64,000 nucleotides of DNA from positions 1 through 64,000 of the forward strand of contig NZ_JAHLDV010000013.1 of assembly GCF_018861865.1 (NCBI RefSeq). Direction: 5' to 3'. Positions 34,608-45,255 of this stretch are shown piece by piece. The position numbers were made by a program, and so were the translations under genes. This stretch comes from Clostridium frigoris (GTDB lineage Bacteria; Bacillota; Clostridia; Clostridiales; Clostridiaceae). Every line of letters begins with the position of its first letter. The first letter of the stretch is position 1. The notes beneath the pieces were generated by a model. That model was not told where the DNA came from and made no database searches. It saw only the letters and a list, made by a program, of their open reading frames with translations.

Positions 34608-36902
34608 TAATTCCTCTATATGAGTAGCTGACATAGGTTTATAGTAGTAATATCCTTGTATTTCATCGCACATCTGCTCTTCTAAAAACTCAAGTTGCTC
34701 CTTTATTTCCACTCCCTCTGCAATTACTTTTAATCCTAAATTTTTAGCGAGTACTATTATAACCTTAATAATTGCTTCATCTTTATGATTTACATTTATC
34801 CCCTGAACAAATGACATGTCTATTTTTATTTTATCTATTGGCAATTGTTTAATATAATTTAAAGAGGAATATTCCTTACCAAAATCATCTATTGCGATTT
34901 TTACCCCTAGTTGTTTTAATTGTTTTAAAGACTCAATGATATATTCAGAATTCTTCATAATTATATTCTCTGTTATTTCTAGTTCCAAATAACTTGGATT
35001 TAAATCTGTTTCCTTTAAAATATTAGTAATCAATTCAACTATTTCTGTGTTTTGAAATTGATTTACTGAAAGATTAATTGCTATAGGTACATTTAATATA
35101 CCAGCATCTTGCCATTTTTTATTTTGACTGCAAGCACTTCTCATTACCCATTCACCAATTGGCAGTATTAAACCCGTCTTTTCAGCTATATCTATAAATT
35201 CCCCTGGATTGACTAGACCTAATTTGGGATTATGCCACCTAATTAATGCTTCGAGCCCAATAATTTCGCCCGATACTACACTCAATTGAGGTTGATAGTA
35301 TAATTCTAGTTCATTTCGTTCTAGTGCATGATATAAACTATTTGTTAACTTCATTTCTTCAATAATTCTGTCTTTAATAATGGAAGTACACAACCTAAAT
35401 TTGTTTTTACCCTCTTCTTTTGCCTTGTACATTGCAATATCAGCGTTTTTTATTAGTGTATCTACATCTTCACCGTCTATTGGATAAATTGCACCACCGA
35501 TACTAGTAGTTATAAATAATTCATGATTATTTATAATAAATGACTTTTTAAAAATGTTAAGAATTTTTACTGATAATTTTTCAATATGACGTTCTTCTAA
35601 ATTTTTAACTAAAACAAGAAACTCGTCTCCACCAACTCTACAAACCGTATCATCTTCTCTTAATGTATTAGTAATCCTTTCTGAAACCGCTTTTAAAAGT
35701 TCATCTCCTATAGCATGCCCCCTTGTGTCGTTTATTCTTTTAAAAGAATCTAAATCAAGAAATAGTACCATTAAAGCTTTTTCATTCCGAGCTGAATTAA
35801 TGATGCACTGGTTTAACCTATCTCTAAATAGCCTTTTATTTGGTAACCCTGTTAGATAATCATAATAAGCTAGTTTTATTATTTTATGCTCCATCTCTAT
35901 ACGTACACATATTTCACGCTCTAGTTCTTTATTGGCCTTACTTAGCTCAAAGGTTCTGTCCTGAACCTTTGTTTCAAGCTCCTCATATGAATTCATTAAT
36001 TCTTTCTGAACTAATCTAATTTCAGAAATATCCTGAAATATACTCATAGTACCCAATATATCTCCCCATTTATCTTTTAAAATTGATGAAGATAAAAGAA
36101 CCGGTAATTTAACACTATTACTTTTCACAATTTCAATTTCAAGACTACTACAGTTTGTCAGTTTTGATAATTCTACCTTTCCTGAGAATAATGTTGTTAA
36201 CAATGTATCCTTTAGCTGATTTTTTTCATAACCTGTTAGTTTAAGTGCTCCATTGTTAATCTCTTTTATTATTCCCTCTTGATTTGCAATAATTAACCCC
36301 TCATTAATTATTTTCATAACATCTACAACAAAGTTTGTAGGATTAAGGTCCATTAATTTATATTTCTTAATCGAATACCATATTCCAATTATAGGTATGA
36401 CAACTAAAATAATATCTATAGATGGTATTATTAAAATGTTTAGTTGTGGAAGAATAATGTCTGTAATACCACCTGTTATTATTGTAATTAGCATTATATT
36501 TAAAATAATTTTTGCCTGTTTTCTCTGCCTTGTTATCACTGAACTTTTCCACCATTCAAAAATAAGAAAGATAACTGTAACCATATATATATAATAATAT
36601 GCCATGTAAAAATTCGACCAAATAAACCCCCTACCTTTTGATTCAAGTATAACCCATCCTAAATTTATTTTTACAAAATCTTGCGATGTTTGAGGTTGAA
36701 AAACGTACAAGTAAATGGATAATAATGCTGGTGAGTAAAAAATTAAATATGAAAATAGCTTTTTAAAAAATTCTTCTTTGCCTATTAAAACTATAATAAA
36801 CTGTAAAAGTAAACAGTTATTAGTTGCCCAAAAGAAAGTAGAATATCTATATATGGTACTTGCAGTTTTAGCATCAATTGAAAGATTTAATAACATAAAC
36901 AT
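34584..36902 (-). CDS. GGDEF-EAL protein with 7TM-type N-terminus, 5' end frameshifted
   Basis: The open frame gives 772 residues: membrane helices (about 1-175), PAS (about 195-310), a short coiled coil, GGDEF (RVGGDEFLVLV around residue 425) and EAL (EALIRW around residue 535, with NLSVNQF, EITEN, DDFG and AEGVE). It can in principle both make and cleave cyclic di-GMP. The first helices are missing from the open frame. They are encoded upstream (36903-37042) but shifted by one base in a run of seven T (36936-36942). The C-terminus ends in a piece shared with the ZIP gene. The internal ATG at 36902 has no clear ribosome site. Confidence 0.85.
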   Translation of the reverse strand: MFMLLNLSIDAKTASTIYRYSTFFWATNNCLLLQFIIVLIGKEEFFKKLFSYLIFYSPALLSIYLYVFQPQTSQDFVKINLGWVILESKGRGFIWSNFYMAYYYIYMVTVIFLIFEWWKSSVITRQRKQAKIILNIMLITIITGGITDIILPQLNILIIPSIDIILVVIPIIGIWYSIKKYKLMDLNPTNFVVDVMKIINEGLIIANQEGIIKEINNGALKLTGYEKNQLKDTLLTTLFSGKVELSKLTNCSSLEIEIVKSNSVKLPVLLSSSILKDKWGDILGTMSIFQDISEIRLVQKELMNSYEELETKVQDRTFELSKANKELEREICVRIEMEHKIIKLAYYDYLTGLPNKRLFRDRLNQCIINSARNEKALMVLFLDLDSFKRINDTRGHAIGDELLKAVSERITNTLREDDTVCRVGGDEFLVLVKNLEERHIEKLSVKILNIFKKSFIINNHELFITTSIGGAIYPIDGEDVDTLIKNADIAMYKAKEEGKNKFRLCTSIIKDRIIEEMKLTNSLYHALERNELELYYQPQLSVVSGEIIGLEALIRWHNPKLGLVNPGEFIDIAEKTGLILPIGEWVMRSACSQNKKWQDAGILNVPIAINLSVNQFQNTEIVELITNILKETDLNPSYLELEITENIIMKNSEYIIESLKQLKQLGVKIAIDDFGKEYSSLNYIKQLPIDKIKIDMSFVQGINVNHKDEAIIKVIIVLAKNLGLKVIAEGVEIKEQLEFLEEQMCDEIQGYYYYKPMSATHIEELMVKNRDI

Positions 36903-36935
36903 AAATGCCCAACATGCTAAATTTATACATAATAC

Positions 36936-37042
36936 AAAAAAATTTTATTCAATTGGTTTTTTGTATCATTTAATAATGTATATACACCGATTATTATATA
37001 AATGATACAACATAAAAAATACAATGCAGTAATAATAGCCAT
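36936..37042 (-). pseudogene. Frameshifted N-terminal segment of the GGDEF-EAL protein
   Basis: On the minus strand an ATG at 37042 stands behind GGAGGGG and reads MAIITALYFLCCIIYIIIGV, a membrane helix. The frame stops soon after a T7 run. With one more T it would continue through INLACWAFMFML into the open frame at 36902. This is the true start of the downstream gene. Confidence 0.75.
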
Positions 37043-37085
37043 TACATATTCCCCTCCAAGTTCACGTCATTATTCCATTCAATCG

Positions 37086-38519
37086 CTATCCTAATATTTT
37101 TGTAATAAATAAAGTTACTAGTTCACGATCAAATTGATGCCCTGCATTTCTTTGCAATTCTTTTATAGCAGTCTCGAGTGATAATGCTTTTCGGTTACTT
37201 CTCTCTGTTATCATTGAATCATATGCATCAGCTATGCTTATAATTCTTGACGCAATTGGTATCTCGAGCCCTTTCAAACCTTTTGGATACCCTAAGCCAT
37301 CCCATCTTTCATGGTGATACAATACGTATTTCGCCATGTCTGACATATTATTTGCTGTATTAAGCATTCTATATCCTATTTCACAATGGCTCTTAATTTC
37401 CCTCAATTCATTTTCTGTAAGGTTCCCCGTTTTATTATATATACTTTCATGTATCGCAACTTTTCCTATATTATGAAGTAATCCAACTTCTTTAAGTTCA
37501 TTAACCGCATGCTCAGACAAACCAAGAGCTTCGCCCATTTTTTCGCATAATTTTGAAACCTTATGTGAATGTTGTTCTTCTTCTTTGTTTTTTTTATATA
37601 AGGTATTTATTATGGCCTTTATTGTTTTTACTTTCATAACTGGACCCTCGAAAAGTTTCTTATTATACATATTATTTTCAGCATTTTTTAATATATCTTC
37701 GATTTTTTCTTCTTTACTACTTTCAGTTGCATATCCAAAGGAAATCGAGACATCTAGGAACCCTACCTTTTGAGCTAATGACAAATTATTTATACGTTTT
37801 ATGATTTTTTCTGCAACCATTGCATCAGTTTTAGGTAATATAATGACAAATTCATCTCCTCCAAGCCTAGCAATAATATCATCAGATCGACAACAATCCC
37901 TTATTACTTCTGCTACTTTTTTAAGAAGCTCATCGCCTGTATGATGTCCGAAGGAATCATTTATAAATTTCAACCCATTTACATCCCCCATAACAATGCT
38001 CATAGGAAAATTTCTTTCTGTACGTAATCTTTTTAACTCTTCCTCATAAAATCTACGATTATATAAACCTGTTAACTGATCATGATAGCTCAGGTAAAAA
38101 ATTTCTTTTTCCCTTTTCATACGCTCCGTTATATCGATAATTCTACATGCAAGATATTTGTGACCATCCAAATATAGAGTAAATGCGTTAAAATATATAG
38201 GTAGAATTGTACCATCATTTCTTTGTAGTTCGGCCTCTATGTCAGCGAACCCCTCTACTCCAGCCCTAATAATACAATCCATAACTGCTCTATTATTTTT
38301 TTCATCACCCTTGTACCAATCCATAAGGCTCATTTTAGATAATTCTTTGAAAGAGTAACCAGTTACATCTTGAAATTTCTTATTCCACCTTACTAATCTG
38401 CCTTGCTCATCATAAAAATATTTCATATCAGGTCCATTGTAAAATATTGCTTCTTCTAATGTTTTTTCATGCAATACAACATCATCTCTTATCCCTTCAA
38501 TTTTAGGTGATTGGCTCAT
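37086..38519 (-). CDS. PAS-GGDEF-HD-GYP protein with altered HD motif
   Basis: The 477-residue cytoplasmic protein has PAS (about 25-140), GGDEF (RLGGDEFVIIL around residue 225) and an HD-GYP domain (about 295-475). The diguanylate cyclase site looks intact. In the HD-GYP domain the HD pair reads HN (LLHNIGKVAI), so a metal-binding Asp is lost. The other motifs, HHERWDGLGYP and IADAYDSM, are kept. The phosphodiesterase half may be inactive or use altered metal ligands. It lies just upstream of the other GGDEF gene and beside a chemoreceptor gene. Confidence 0.9.
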   Translation of the reverse strand: MSQSPKIEGIRDDVVLHEKTLEEAIFYNGPDMKYFYDEQGRLVRWNKKFQDVTGYSFKELSKMSLMDWYKGDEKNNRAVMDCIIRAGVEGFADIEAELQRNDGTILPIYFNAFTLYLDGHKYLACRIIDITERMKREKEIFYLSYHDQLTGLYNRRFYEEELKRLRTERNFPMSIVMGDVNGLKFINDSFGHHTGDELLKKVAEVIRDCCRSDDIIARLGGDEFVIILPKTDAMVAEKIIKRINNLSLAQKVGFLDVSISFGYATESSKEEKIEDILKNAENNMYNKKLFEGPVMKVKTIKAIINTLYKKNKEEEQHSHKVSKLCEKMGEALGLSEHAVNELKEVGLLHNIGKVAIHESIYNKTGNLTENELREIKSHCEIGYRMLNTANNMSDMAKYVLYHHERWDGLGYPKGLKGLEIPIASRIISIADAYDSMITERSNRKALSLETAIKELQRNAGHQFDRELVTLFITKILG

Positions 38520-38730
38520 TTACATTTTCCTCCATTTGATTTTTATAAGAGCATTAATATACTTTCCTTTTTTATAAACCTTTTTATACATGATATTCGA
38601 TGCACTAAATAAATTCTAAAAATTAATTGAAATAATATTATCCCTTAATCAAGAACACCAGTTACTCTGCAGACTAATCTACAATTCAATTTCAACTTTT
38701 ATTTGTAACTATAATTCTTTTAATGTAATT

Positions 38731-40443
38731 TTATAGTTTAAATTTTTGAATCATACCATTTAATTTCTCAGCGAGTATTGCCTGATTTTGAGAAGCTTTT
38801 GAAATTTCCTCAATTGCCATAACAGACTCATTAACACTTGCTAGTATTTCCTCAGAACTTGCAACTGACTGCTCAGCTGTAGCTGCTACATTTTCAATTG
38901 CTTTATTAATTCCAGATACAGTTTCATTTACAATATTCATTGAAGCTCCAATATTTGAAGATAGCTCATTAAATACCATAGCATCATCACCATATTGCTT
39001 ACTTGTATCTACAAACACTCCATAATCTGGTTTAACTTTATTTTCTATAAAGCTCAATATATCCTGAGTATTAATAGATAAATTTTGGAATGCCTTTTCA
39101 ACTTTTAAAGTTACCTCTTGAATCCTTTTAACTGTAGCTTCCGACGCTTCAGCCAATTTTCTAACTTCATCAGCAACCACGGCAAACCCCTTACCTTGCT
39201 CTCCTGCTCTTGCTGCTTCAATAGCTGCATTAAGTGCAAGAAGATTTGTTTGACTTGCTATATTTCCTATTTCAGTTGCCATTATCTTAACTTCACTGAC
39301 AACCAGTCCATCTGTAATTGCTTTTAATACATTTTCTTGCTTCTCCAAATATAATTTATTTGCATTATTTCCACTTTCTTCAGCATCTTTTTTAATTTGT
39401 GTTGCTTTTACTCCTATTTTCTTTGCAATTTCAGCCCCTTTATCTGCACGCATCGTAACATCTGCCACCTTAGTTGCAATGCTTTCGGTGGTTGCATTTA
39501 CTTCCTGCGTTGTTGCACTTAGCTGTTCTGCTCCTAATGATACTTGTTTTACAGATTCATTTACAATCTCCATTTGTGATGATATCTCCTGCGTTGTAGC
39601 TGATAATTCTTCACTTGTCGCACTAATATCAGTAGCTCTTTCTGATATTTCAAAAATCAGCAATTTTAAATTTGTTATAGCTTTGTTTATTGCTTTTGCT
39701 AAGGCTCCAATTTCACTCTTATTATCTATATCAACAATTTTTGATAAATCATTTTCACAAAGTGCATCCGCTACAATTACAACTTTCTTTATCTGTCTTG
39801 AAATTCCTATTGCAATTGTTAAACCAAGCACAATAGCAACAAGCAATCCTATAACGGTTATTGCTATAATTTGGACATATGCACTATTATATGAAAATTG
39901 ACTATTATCATAATCAGCTTTTGACATATTTTTATTTAAAGAAAGCTCTTTATCAATAACTATAAACATATCAGTTGTAATCTTCGAAACCCTTGGTAAA
40001 AGTTGATTTGCTTTGCCATAGTTGCCTTCCTCAATTTGCTTAATTAATTCCTGTCTTGCTATACGATAATCTGCAAGTAAACTTTCAAACTCAGCAAATT
40101 GTTTCCTATCTAAATCAGTTGTAATTGTGTTCTTATATTTTATAATAATTGCATCATTTTCAAATTTTAAACCTAAAATATCGCCTTGATATTTTTTAAA
40201 ATTGCTTTTATTTCTAGGATCAAGACTTAACAATATATTTGTATTAATTTTCAATAAATTTGCTTTAAGATTATCAGCAGCATTAAGACCTACCAAATCT
40301 ATGCTGTAAATATTCCTAATGTTTTTATTCATACTCTTCATATTATAAATTCCAACCATTCCAACAATGCCTATAAACAAAGCTACTAGTATAAATGCCG
40401 ACACCAGTTTTTGAATCATTTTTAAATTATTAAACCACTTCAT
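38731..40443 (-). CDS. Methyl-accepting chemotaxis protein
   Basis: The 570-residue receptor has an N-terminal helix, a four-helix-bundle sensor with an [19 protein letters not shown] segment (about 35-190), a second helix, HAMP and a signalling domain with the hairpin tip [20 protein letters not shown]. It passes signals to CheA/CheW; no che genes lie in the window. The ligand is unknown. Confidence 0.93.
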   Translation of the reverse strand: MKWFNNLKMIQKLVSAFILVALFIGIVGMVGIYNMKSMNKNIRNIYSIDLVGLNAADNLKANLLKINTNILLSLDPRNKSNFKKYQGDILGLKFENDAIIIKYKNTITTDLDRKQFAEFESLLADYRIARQELIKQIEEGNYGKANQLLPRVSKITTDMFIVIDKELSLNKNMSKADYDNSQFSYNSAYVQIIAITVIGLLVAIVLGLTIAIGISRQIKKVVIVADALCENDLSKIVDIDNKSEIGALAKAINKAITNLKLLIFEISERATDISATSEELSATTQEISSQMEIVNESVKQVSLGAEQLSATTQEVNATTESIATKVADVTMRADKGAEIAKKIGVKATQIKKDAEESGNNANKLYLEKQENVLKAITDGLVVSEVKIMATEIGNIASQTNLLALNAAIEAARAGEQGKGFAVVADEVRKLAEASEATVKRIQEVTLKVEKAFQNLSINTQDILSFIENKVKPDYGVFVDTSKQYGDDAMVFNELSSNIGASMNIVNETVSGINKAIENVAATAEQSVASSEEILASVNESVMAIEEISKASQNQAILAEKLNGMIQKFKL

Positions 40444-40663
40444 TAATTTTCACTCTCCTAAAAAACAATTTTGCATCACTTTACTATTTTATATTTATTC
40501 ACTATATTAAATCATTTGTAAATAAAGCAATTAGTACACTATATTCGATGTACTTAATAAATTCTACACATATATAATTAATTTTGAAAATTCACCAGAA
40601 ATGTTCTAATATTTACTGTATTATTCAGTATTCTTTTTATCGTAATTTTCAGAAAATACAGTT

Positions 40664-40708
40664 TTTCATTCAAATCAACTTGAATGAAATGGAAAAATAG
40701 GTTATAAT
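40664..40708 (+). promoter_or_regulatory. Promoter with overlapping inverted repeat, ahead of the YitT gene
   Basis: TTGAAT (40680-40685) and TATAAT (40703-40708) are 17 bases apart. A perfect inverted repeat TTTCATTCAA/TTGAATGAAA with a 6-base spacer overlaps the -35 and could be a repressor site. The start codon is 33 bases downstream. Confidence 0.7.
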
Positions 40709-40740
40709 TAAAGTACGTATTTAAAAAGAGAGGTTATTCG

Positions 40741-41598
40741 ATGACTAAACGCTTCAAAAATTTTTACGCGAATTTTAGTAAAGTAATTATTATAATACTT
40801 GGTGCAACACTATATTCAATAGGTTTAGAAATATTTTTAATACCTAACAACATAATTGATGGAGGCGTGGTTGGAATATCTATTATGGCAAATCAGTTTA
40901 TCAGCGTACCACTTGGGCTACTTACTTTTGTACTAAATATACCATTTTTTATAATCGGATATAAACAAATTGGAAAAACATTTACCATAGCAACTATCTT
41001 TTCTGTAATATGCTATTCTATAGGTGTATCAATTCTTAAGCCAATTCCAGGAATAACACATGATATATTACTCGCAGCAGTTTTTGGTGGGATACTGGTT
41101 GGACTAGGCATAGGACTCATAATGAGAAGTGGTGGATCAACCGATGGCACAGAGATCGTAGCAATAATACTTGACAAAAGAATTAAATTTTCAGTTGGAG
41201 AGATAATTATGTTCTTCAATTTCTTTATATTACTTTCTGCAGGCTTAATTTTTGGTTGGGATAGAGCAATGTATTCTTTAATAACATATTTTATAGTAAT
41301 CAAAGTTATTGACATTATCATTGAAGGTACTGATGAATCAAAAGCTGTAGTAATTATTTCAGATAAACATGAAGAAATCTCTGAGGCAATAATGGCCAGA
41401 CTTGGTCGTGGAATGACTTACCTCTATGGCAAGGGCGGAAAAGAAGGAGAATATAAAAATGTAATTTATGTAGTTGTATCTCGACTAGAAATTTCTAAAC
41501 TCAAATCTATTGTAAATGGATTTGATGATGATGCATTCATAACTATAGGCAGTGTTGAAACAACTGGAAAAAGTTATAAAAAGAAAGCTATACATTAA
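40741..41598 (+). CDS. YitT-family membrane protein
   Basis: The 285-residue protein has five or six membrane helices (YitT/DUF161: LFLIPNNIIDGGVVGIS-type N-terminus) and a C-terminal soluble DUF2179 domain of about 80 residues (MARLGRGMTYLYGKGG). Members are widespread in Firmicutes, but the transported substrate is not established. A single gene behind a clear promoter at 40664-40708. Confidence 0.88.
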   Translation: MTKRFKNFYANFSKVIIIILGATLYSIGLEIFLIPNNIIDGGVVGISIMANQFISVPLGLLTFVLNIPFFIIGYKQIGKTFTIATIFSVICYSIGVSILKPIPGITHDILLAAVFGGILVGLGIGLIMRSGGSTDGTEIVAIILDKRIKFSVGEIIMFFNFFILLSAGLIFGWDRAMYSLITYFIVIKVIDIIIEGTDESKAVVIISDKHEEISEAIMARLGRGMTYLYGKGGKEGEYKNVIYVVVSRLEISKLKSIVNGFDDDAFITIGSVETTGKSYKKKAIH

Positions 41599-41842
41599 AT
41601 TTTAAATAAAAATAAGGATTTTAGGATAGTGGTTTTAATATAATCGCTCTCCTTTTTTTATTTACAAACTCATGTACCTATTAATATTTTATTAATAATA
41701 TAAGCTATATTTAAGAATGTGGTTTAATTTTTCGTGATATAATATTTAAGACATAATTATACTTAAATCATCTCCTGGGTCGTTAAAGGTAAATATTATT
41801 TCTGCAAATTTAATAAACGAAAAAATATAAGGAGTGAAACTA

Positions 41843-42319
41843 ATGAAAACTGTTGATACTAAAAAAATAGGATGCGTTGAAGTATTTAGAATTCTAATTG
41901 TAGTAGATAAACCTATTCTAGTTGGACAAGATGATATAGTTGGAAGACGTCAATTGATTCCTATTTTATCTGGCGAAGTAACCGGTCTTGGCTTTGAAGG
42001 AAAAGTACTTCCAGGCGGAATTGATAGTCAAGTTATACGCCCAGATGGGAAATGTGAGCTTTCAGCTAGATATGCTATTGAGTTAGATGCTGGCGCTACC
42101 ATTTATATTGAAAACAATGGACTTCGCACAGTACCTTCTAAATATACAGAGGATGTAAAGGTTGGAAAATTTGTTGATCCTAGCGTTTACTATTTCCGTA
42201 CAATTCCCATCTTCGAAACGTACAGTGAAAAATATAAGTGGATGATGAATAATATTTTTGTATGTTATGCTACAAGGTTACCAGAAAATGTCGTGTTGAC
42301 TTTCTATAGAGTTCTTTAG
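41843..42319 (+). CDS. DUF3237-domain protein
   Basis: The 158-residue protein belongs to DUF3237, small lipocalin-like or barrel proteins: GRRQLIPILSGEVTGLGFEG and GGIDSQVIRPDGKCELSARY are visible. The function of this family is poorly known. The start at 41843 is chosen because AAGGAGTG stands 8 bases ahead; a GTG at 41834 would overlap the site. It is cytoplasmic by sequence. Confidence 0.8.
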   Translation: MKTVDTKKIGCVEVFRILIVVDKPILVGQDDIVGRRQLIPILSGEVTGLGFEGKVLPGGIDSQVIRPDGKCELSARYAIELDAGATIYIENNGLRTVPSKYTEDVKVGKFVDPSVYYFRTIPIFETYSEKYKWMMNNIFVCYATRLPENVVLTFYRVL

Positions 42320-42391
42320 TAGATTTAGATAATGTACTTATTATTTGCAAATTTTTTATAAAAGCATTATTAATAAAGGGTAGGTAAATTA

Positions 42392-43381
42392 ATGAAAAAA
42401 TATAAATTTAATTTGATACTAGGAATAGCCTCTGTAGGTATTTTTATTCTATTAATTATATTCACACATGGCTGGATGGATTTGATTCATCAAATGAAAA
42501 ACCTACATGTTCAATGGCTAATCGCAGCTATTTTCTCTATGTTTTTATATTGGATTTTTGAAGCTAAAATCTTACAATTAACTGTATTTCTAATGAAAAA
42601 AGATTATAAATTTAAAGAATCATTTAAAGTCACTCTTATTGGTCAGTATTTTAATTCAATTACTCCCTTTGCATCCGGCGGTCAGCCAATGCAATTATAT
42701 GCACTTACAAAGCAAGGAGTAGGTGCTGGCAAAGCTGGTTCAGCGCTTATGATAAAATTTATTATGTATCAAGCTATATTAACTATATATTCTCTAGTTC
42801 TTATATTTTGGAAATTAGATTTTTTTAGGCGAAAAACCAGTAATTTATTTTATTTGATAGGTGTAGGCTTTTTAGTCCATGCTAGTGTAATTGTGTTTTT
42901 AATTATTTTTTCAAAATATCGTAAATTAACACACAAATTTATAATGATTTTGTCTAAAATATTACGAAAATTTAAATTCGTAAAAAATATATCAAGGTTA
43001 GAAGCAAATATTAATGAAAATTTAGATCAGTTCCATGATAATATGCAAATAGCAAAACATAGTAAAAGATTAATTTTTAAAGCTGTTATTTATACAACGC
43101 TGCAGCTAACAATATATTTTATTATTCCTTATTTTATTTATCTTAGTTTTGGAATGCACGGTGCTAGCATTGGTAGTATGATAGCTGGAACTGCTTTCAT
43201 AATGATGATAACAGCTGTTATACCATCACCCGGAGCCATGGGTGGAGCTGAAGGCGCTTTCTATATATGTTTTAGCATGTTTTTTGCAGCTAGCAATATA
43301 ATGGCCGGTATATTATTATGGCGGTTAATTACTTTTTACTCCTGTATAATATTTGGATTTTATGCACTTAAAAAGAACTAA
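42392..43381 (+). CDS. Flippase-like (LPG-synthase membrane region, UPF0104/MprF-like) protein
   Basis: The 329-residue protein has about eight membrane helices and matches the membrane half of MprF-type lysylphosphatidylglycerol synthases (GQYFNSITPFASGGQPMQLY, then PSPGAMGGAEGAF). It has no cytoplasmic synthase domain, so a lipid-flipping or related role is likely; the lipid is unknown. The terminator directly overlaps the stop codon. Confidence 0.85.
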   Translation: MKKYKFNLILGIASVGIFILLIIFTHGWMDLIHQMKNLHVQWLIAAIFSMFLYWIFEAKILQLTVFLMKKDYKFKESFKVTLIGQYFNSITPFASGGQPMQLYALTKQGVGAGKAGSALMIKFIMYQAILTIYSLVLIFWKLDFFRRKTSNLFYLIGVGFLVHASVIVFLIIFSKYRKLTHKFIMILSKILRKFKFVKNISRLEANINENLDQFHDNMQIAKHSKRLIFKAVIYTTLQLTIYFIIPYFIYLSFGMHGASIGSMIAGTAFIMMITAVIPSPGAMGGAEGAFYICFSMFFAASNIMAGILLWRLITFYSCIIFGFYALKKN

Positions 43382-43412
43382 AAAATCATTAGCCTAAGCT
43401 AATGATTTTTTT
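43381..43412. terminator. Terminator between the flippase-like and permease genes
   Basis: Arms AAAAATCATTAGC and GCTAATGATTTTT with T7 after them; it serves both converging genes. Confidence 0.85.
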
Positions 43413-43416
43413 GTTC

Positions 43417-45255
43417 CTATTCTTTTATTATATACGGCACAGTAAGAACTGCAACATTTCTATTTTTATATAATTGACTCTTTATAAAATACCCGGTTTG
43501 GTTATGAAGCAAATTATGCCACCATTTAGTTATAACAAATTGTGTTAGTACTACTGTCACTGTTTCTCCATGTTTTGAAGAACGCTCTTCTGATTGTATA
43601 AAATTCATTAATGGTTCCATTACATCCCTATATGAGGAATGCTCTATTATTAATGGAATTCCCGGATTATACTCTTTCCATTTTCTTTTTAATTTTTGAG
43701 TAATTTCTGGATCAGTTGATACATGAAACGCAACCACATTTTGTGATAAACATCTAGCACAGTTTAGCGCCTTTAGGAATGATTTATTTAATGTACCTAA
43801 AAGTATTATTACATGCTGATCATTATTTGTTATTGGCCCAACTTTGGGTCTTAGGTCATTTGTTAATCTTATTTGCTCCACCACATGGGTATAATGATTC
43901 TTAATCTTTAGCATAAAATAGACAAGCAAAGGTAATATAATACAAACAATCCAAGCTCCCTGCATAAACTTTGTAATACCTATAAGTATTACCGTAATAA
44001 AAGTTATAAGAGCACCAAATCCATTTACGGCCGCCTTAAATTTCCAACCAACTGATTTATCCCTTTTCCACTTTAAGAACATTCCAACTTGAGAAAGTGT
44101 AAAAGATATAAATACACCAACAGCATATAAAGGTAAAAGTGCATGTGTATCACCTTGAAACACAATAATTAATATAGCAGAAGCTACTGCTAGTACTATT
44201 ATTCCATTTGAAAAACTTAATCTTTTTCCTCTTTGAGAAAATTGTCTTGGAACATATCCATCTTTACCCATTAAAGAAAGTAATAATGGCAGACCTGCAT
44301 AAGATGTGTTCGCAGCCATTATTAAAATAATGGCTGTGGTTACCTGAATAACATAAAACATAATACCTTTTCCAAAAACTTGCTGTGTAATTTGAGCAAG
44401 CACTGTCATGTGGTTAACAGGTACTGCATGATAAATCGTTGCTAAGAAAGATAATCCTACGAAAATAAAAAATACCAAGCTTCCTAGTAAAACCAAAACA
44501 GTTTTTGCGTTCTTTTGTGAAGGTTCCTGAAAATTAGGTATACCATTACTTACAGCTTCAACCCCTGTTAAACCACTACATCCTGAAGCAAATGCTCTAA
44601 GAAATAGGAATAGCGTAATGTCACCTACTTGTCTTGGCACTGAAAATATAGGTTGTGGTGAATAACCAAAAACATAATATCTAACAAGACCAGTAACAAT
44701 AAGCACTACACAAGAACCTATGAATATATATGTTGGAACTCCAAAAAGTTTAGATGATTCCTTCGTTCCTCTTAAATTCCCTATTGTTATAATTAATAAC
44801 ATTATAAGAGCTATCGCTACTTTGTGCTTATACAAAAATGGCATAGCTGATGTTATCGCTGCAGTTCCGGCGCTTATACTAACAGCAACTGTAAGAACAT
44901 AACCTATAGTAAGTGCTGCTCCAGCCGTAAGCCCCGGGGTTACTCCGAGATTATCCTTTGCAACTATATATGATCCTCCACCAGATGGGTAACTATCAAT
45001 AGTCTGCATGTATGAAAAAACGAGTATAAGCAATAACAAAACTATGCACAATGCAGCATAAAACATATATTTATATGCCATAACCCCTATAACACTAATT
45101 AGCACAATTAAAATTTCCTCACCTGCATATGCAACGGAGGAAACAGCATCACTGGATAATATAGGTAGTCCCCATAAAACGTTTAATTTTTCTCCTTCTA
45201 ATTCTTCTGTTTTTAATGTCTTACCTATAAGTAATTCTCTTATCTTTGAAAACAT
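43417..45255 (-). CDS. APC-superfamily permease with C-terminal cytoplasmic domain
   Basis: The 612-residue protein has about twelve membrane helices, an APC-type N-terminus (LPILSSDAVSSVAYAGEE) and the helix-breaking SGCSGLTGVEAVSNGI. A C-terminal soluble part of about 150 residues (VIILLGTLNKSFLKALNCAR) resembles a universal-stress-like regulatory domain. It most likely transports amino acids or potassium; the sequence does not decide. Confidence 0.85.
   Translation of the reverse strand: MFSKIRELLIGKTLKTEELEGEKLNVLWGLPILSSDAVSSVAYAGEEILIVLISVIGVMAYKYMFYAALCIVLLLLILVFSYMQTIDSYPSGGGSYIVAKDNLGVTPGLTAGAALTIGYVLTVAVSISAGTAAITSAMPFLYKHKVAIALIMLLIITIGNLRGTKESSKLFGVPTYIFIGSCVVLIVTGLVRYYVFGYSPQPIFSVPRQVGDITLFLFLRAFASGCSGLTGVEAVSNGIPNFQEPSQKNAKTVLVLLGSLVFFIFVGLSFLATIYHAVPVNHMTVLAQITQQVFGKGIMFYVIQVTTAIILIMAANTSYAGLPLLLSLMGKDGYVPRQFSQRGKRLSFSNGIIVLAVASAILIIVFQGDTHALLPLYAVGVFISFTLSQVGMFLKWKRDKSVGWKFKAAVNGFGALITFITVILIGITKFMQGAWIVCIILPLLVYFMLKIKNHYTHVVEQIRLTNDLRPKVGPITNNDQHVIILLGTLNKSFLKALNCARCLSQNVVAFHVSTDPEITQKLKRKWKEYNPGIPLIIEHSSYRDVMEPLMNFIQSEERSSKHGETVTVVLTQFVITKWWHNLLHNQTGYFIKSQLYKNRNVAVLTVPYIIKE

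Noticed and set aside
41766-41795. Short likeness ATCTCCxGGxTCGTTAAA shared with 13306-13335
   Set aside because: Only about 16 of 18 bases match, the flanks differ and there is no common context, so chance cannot be excluded.
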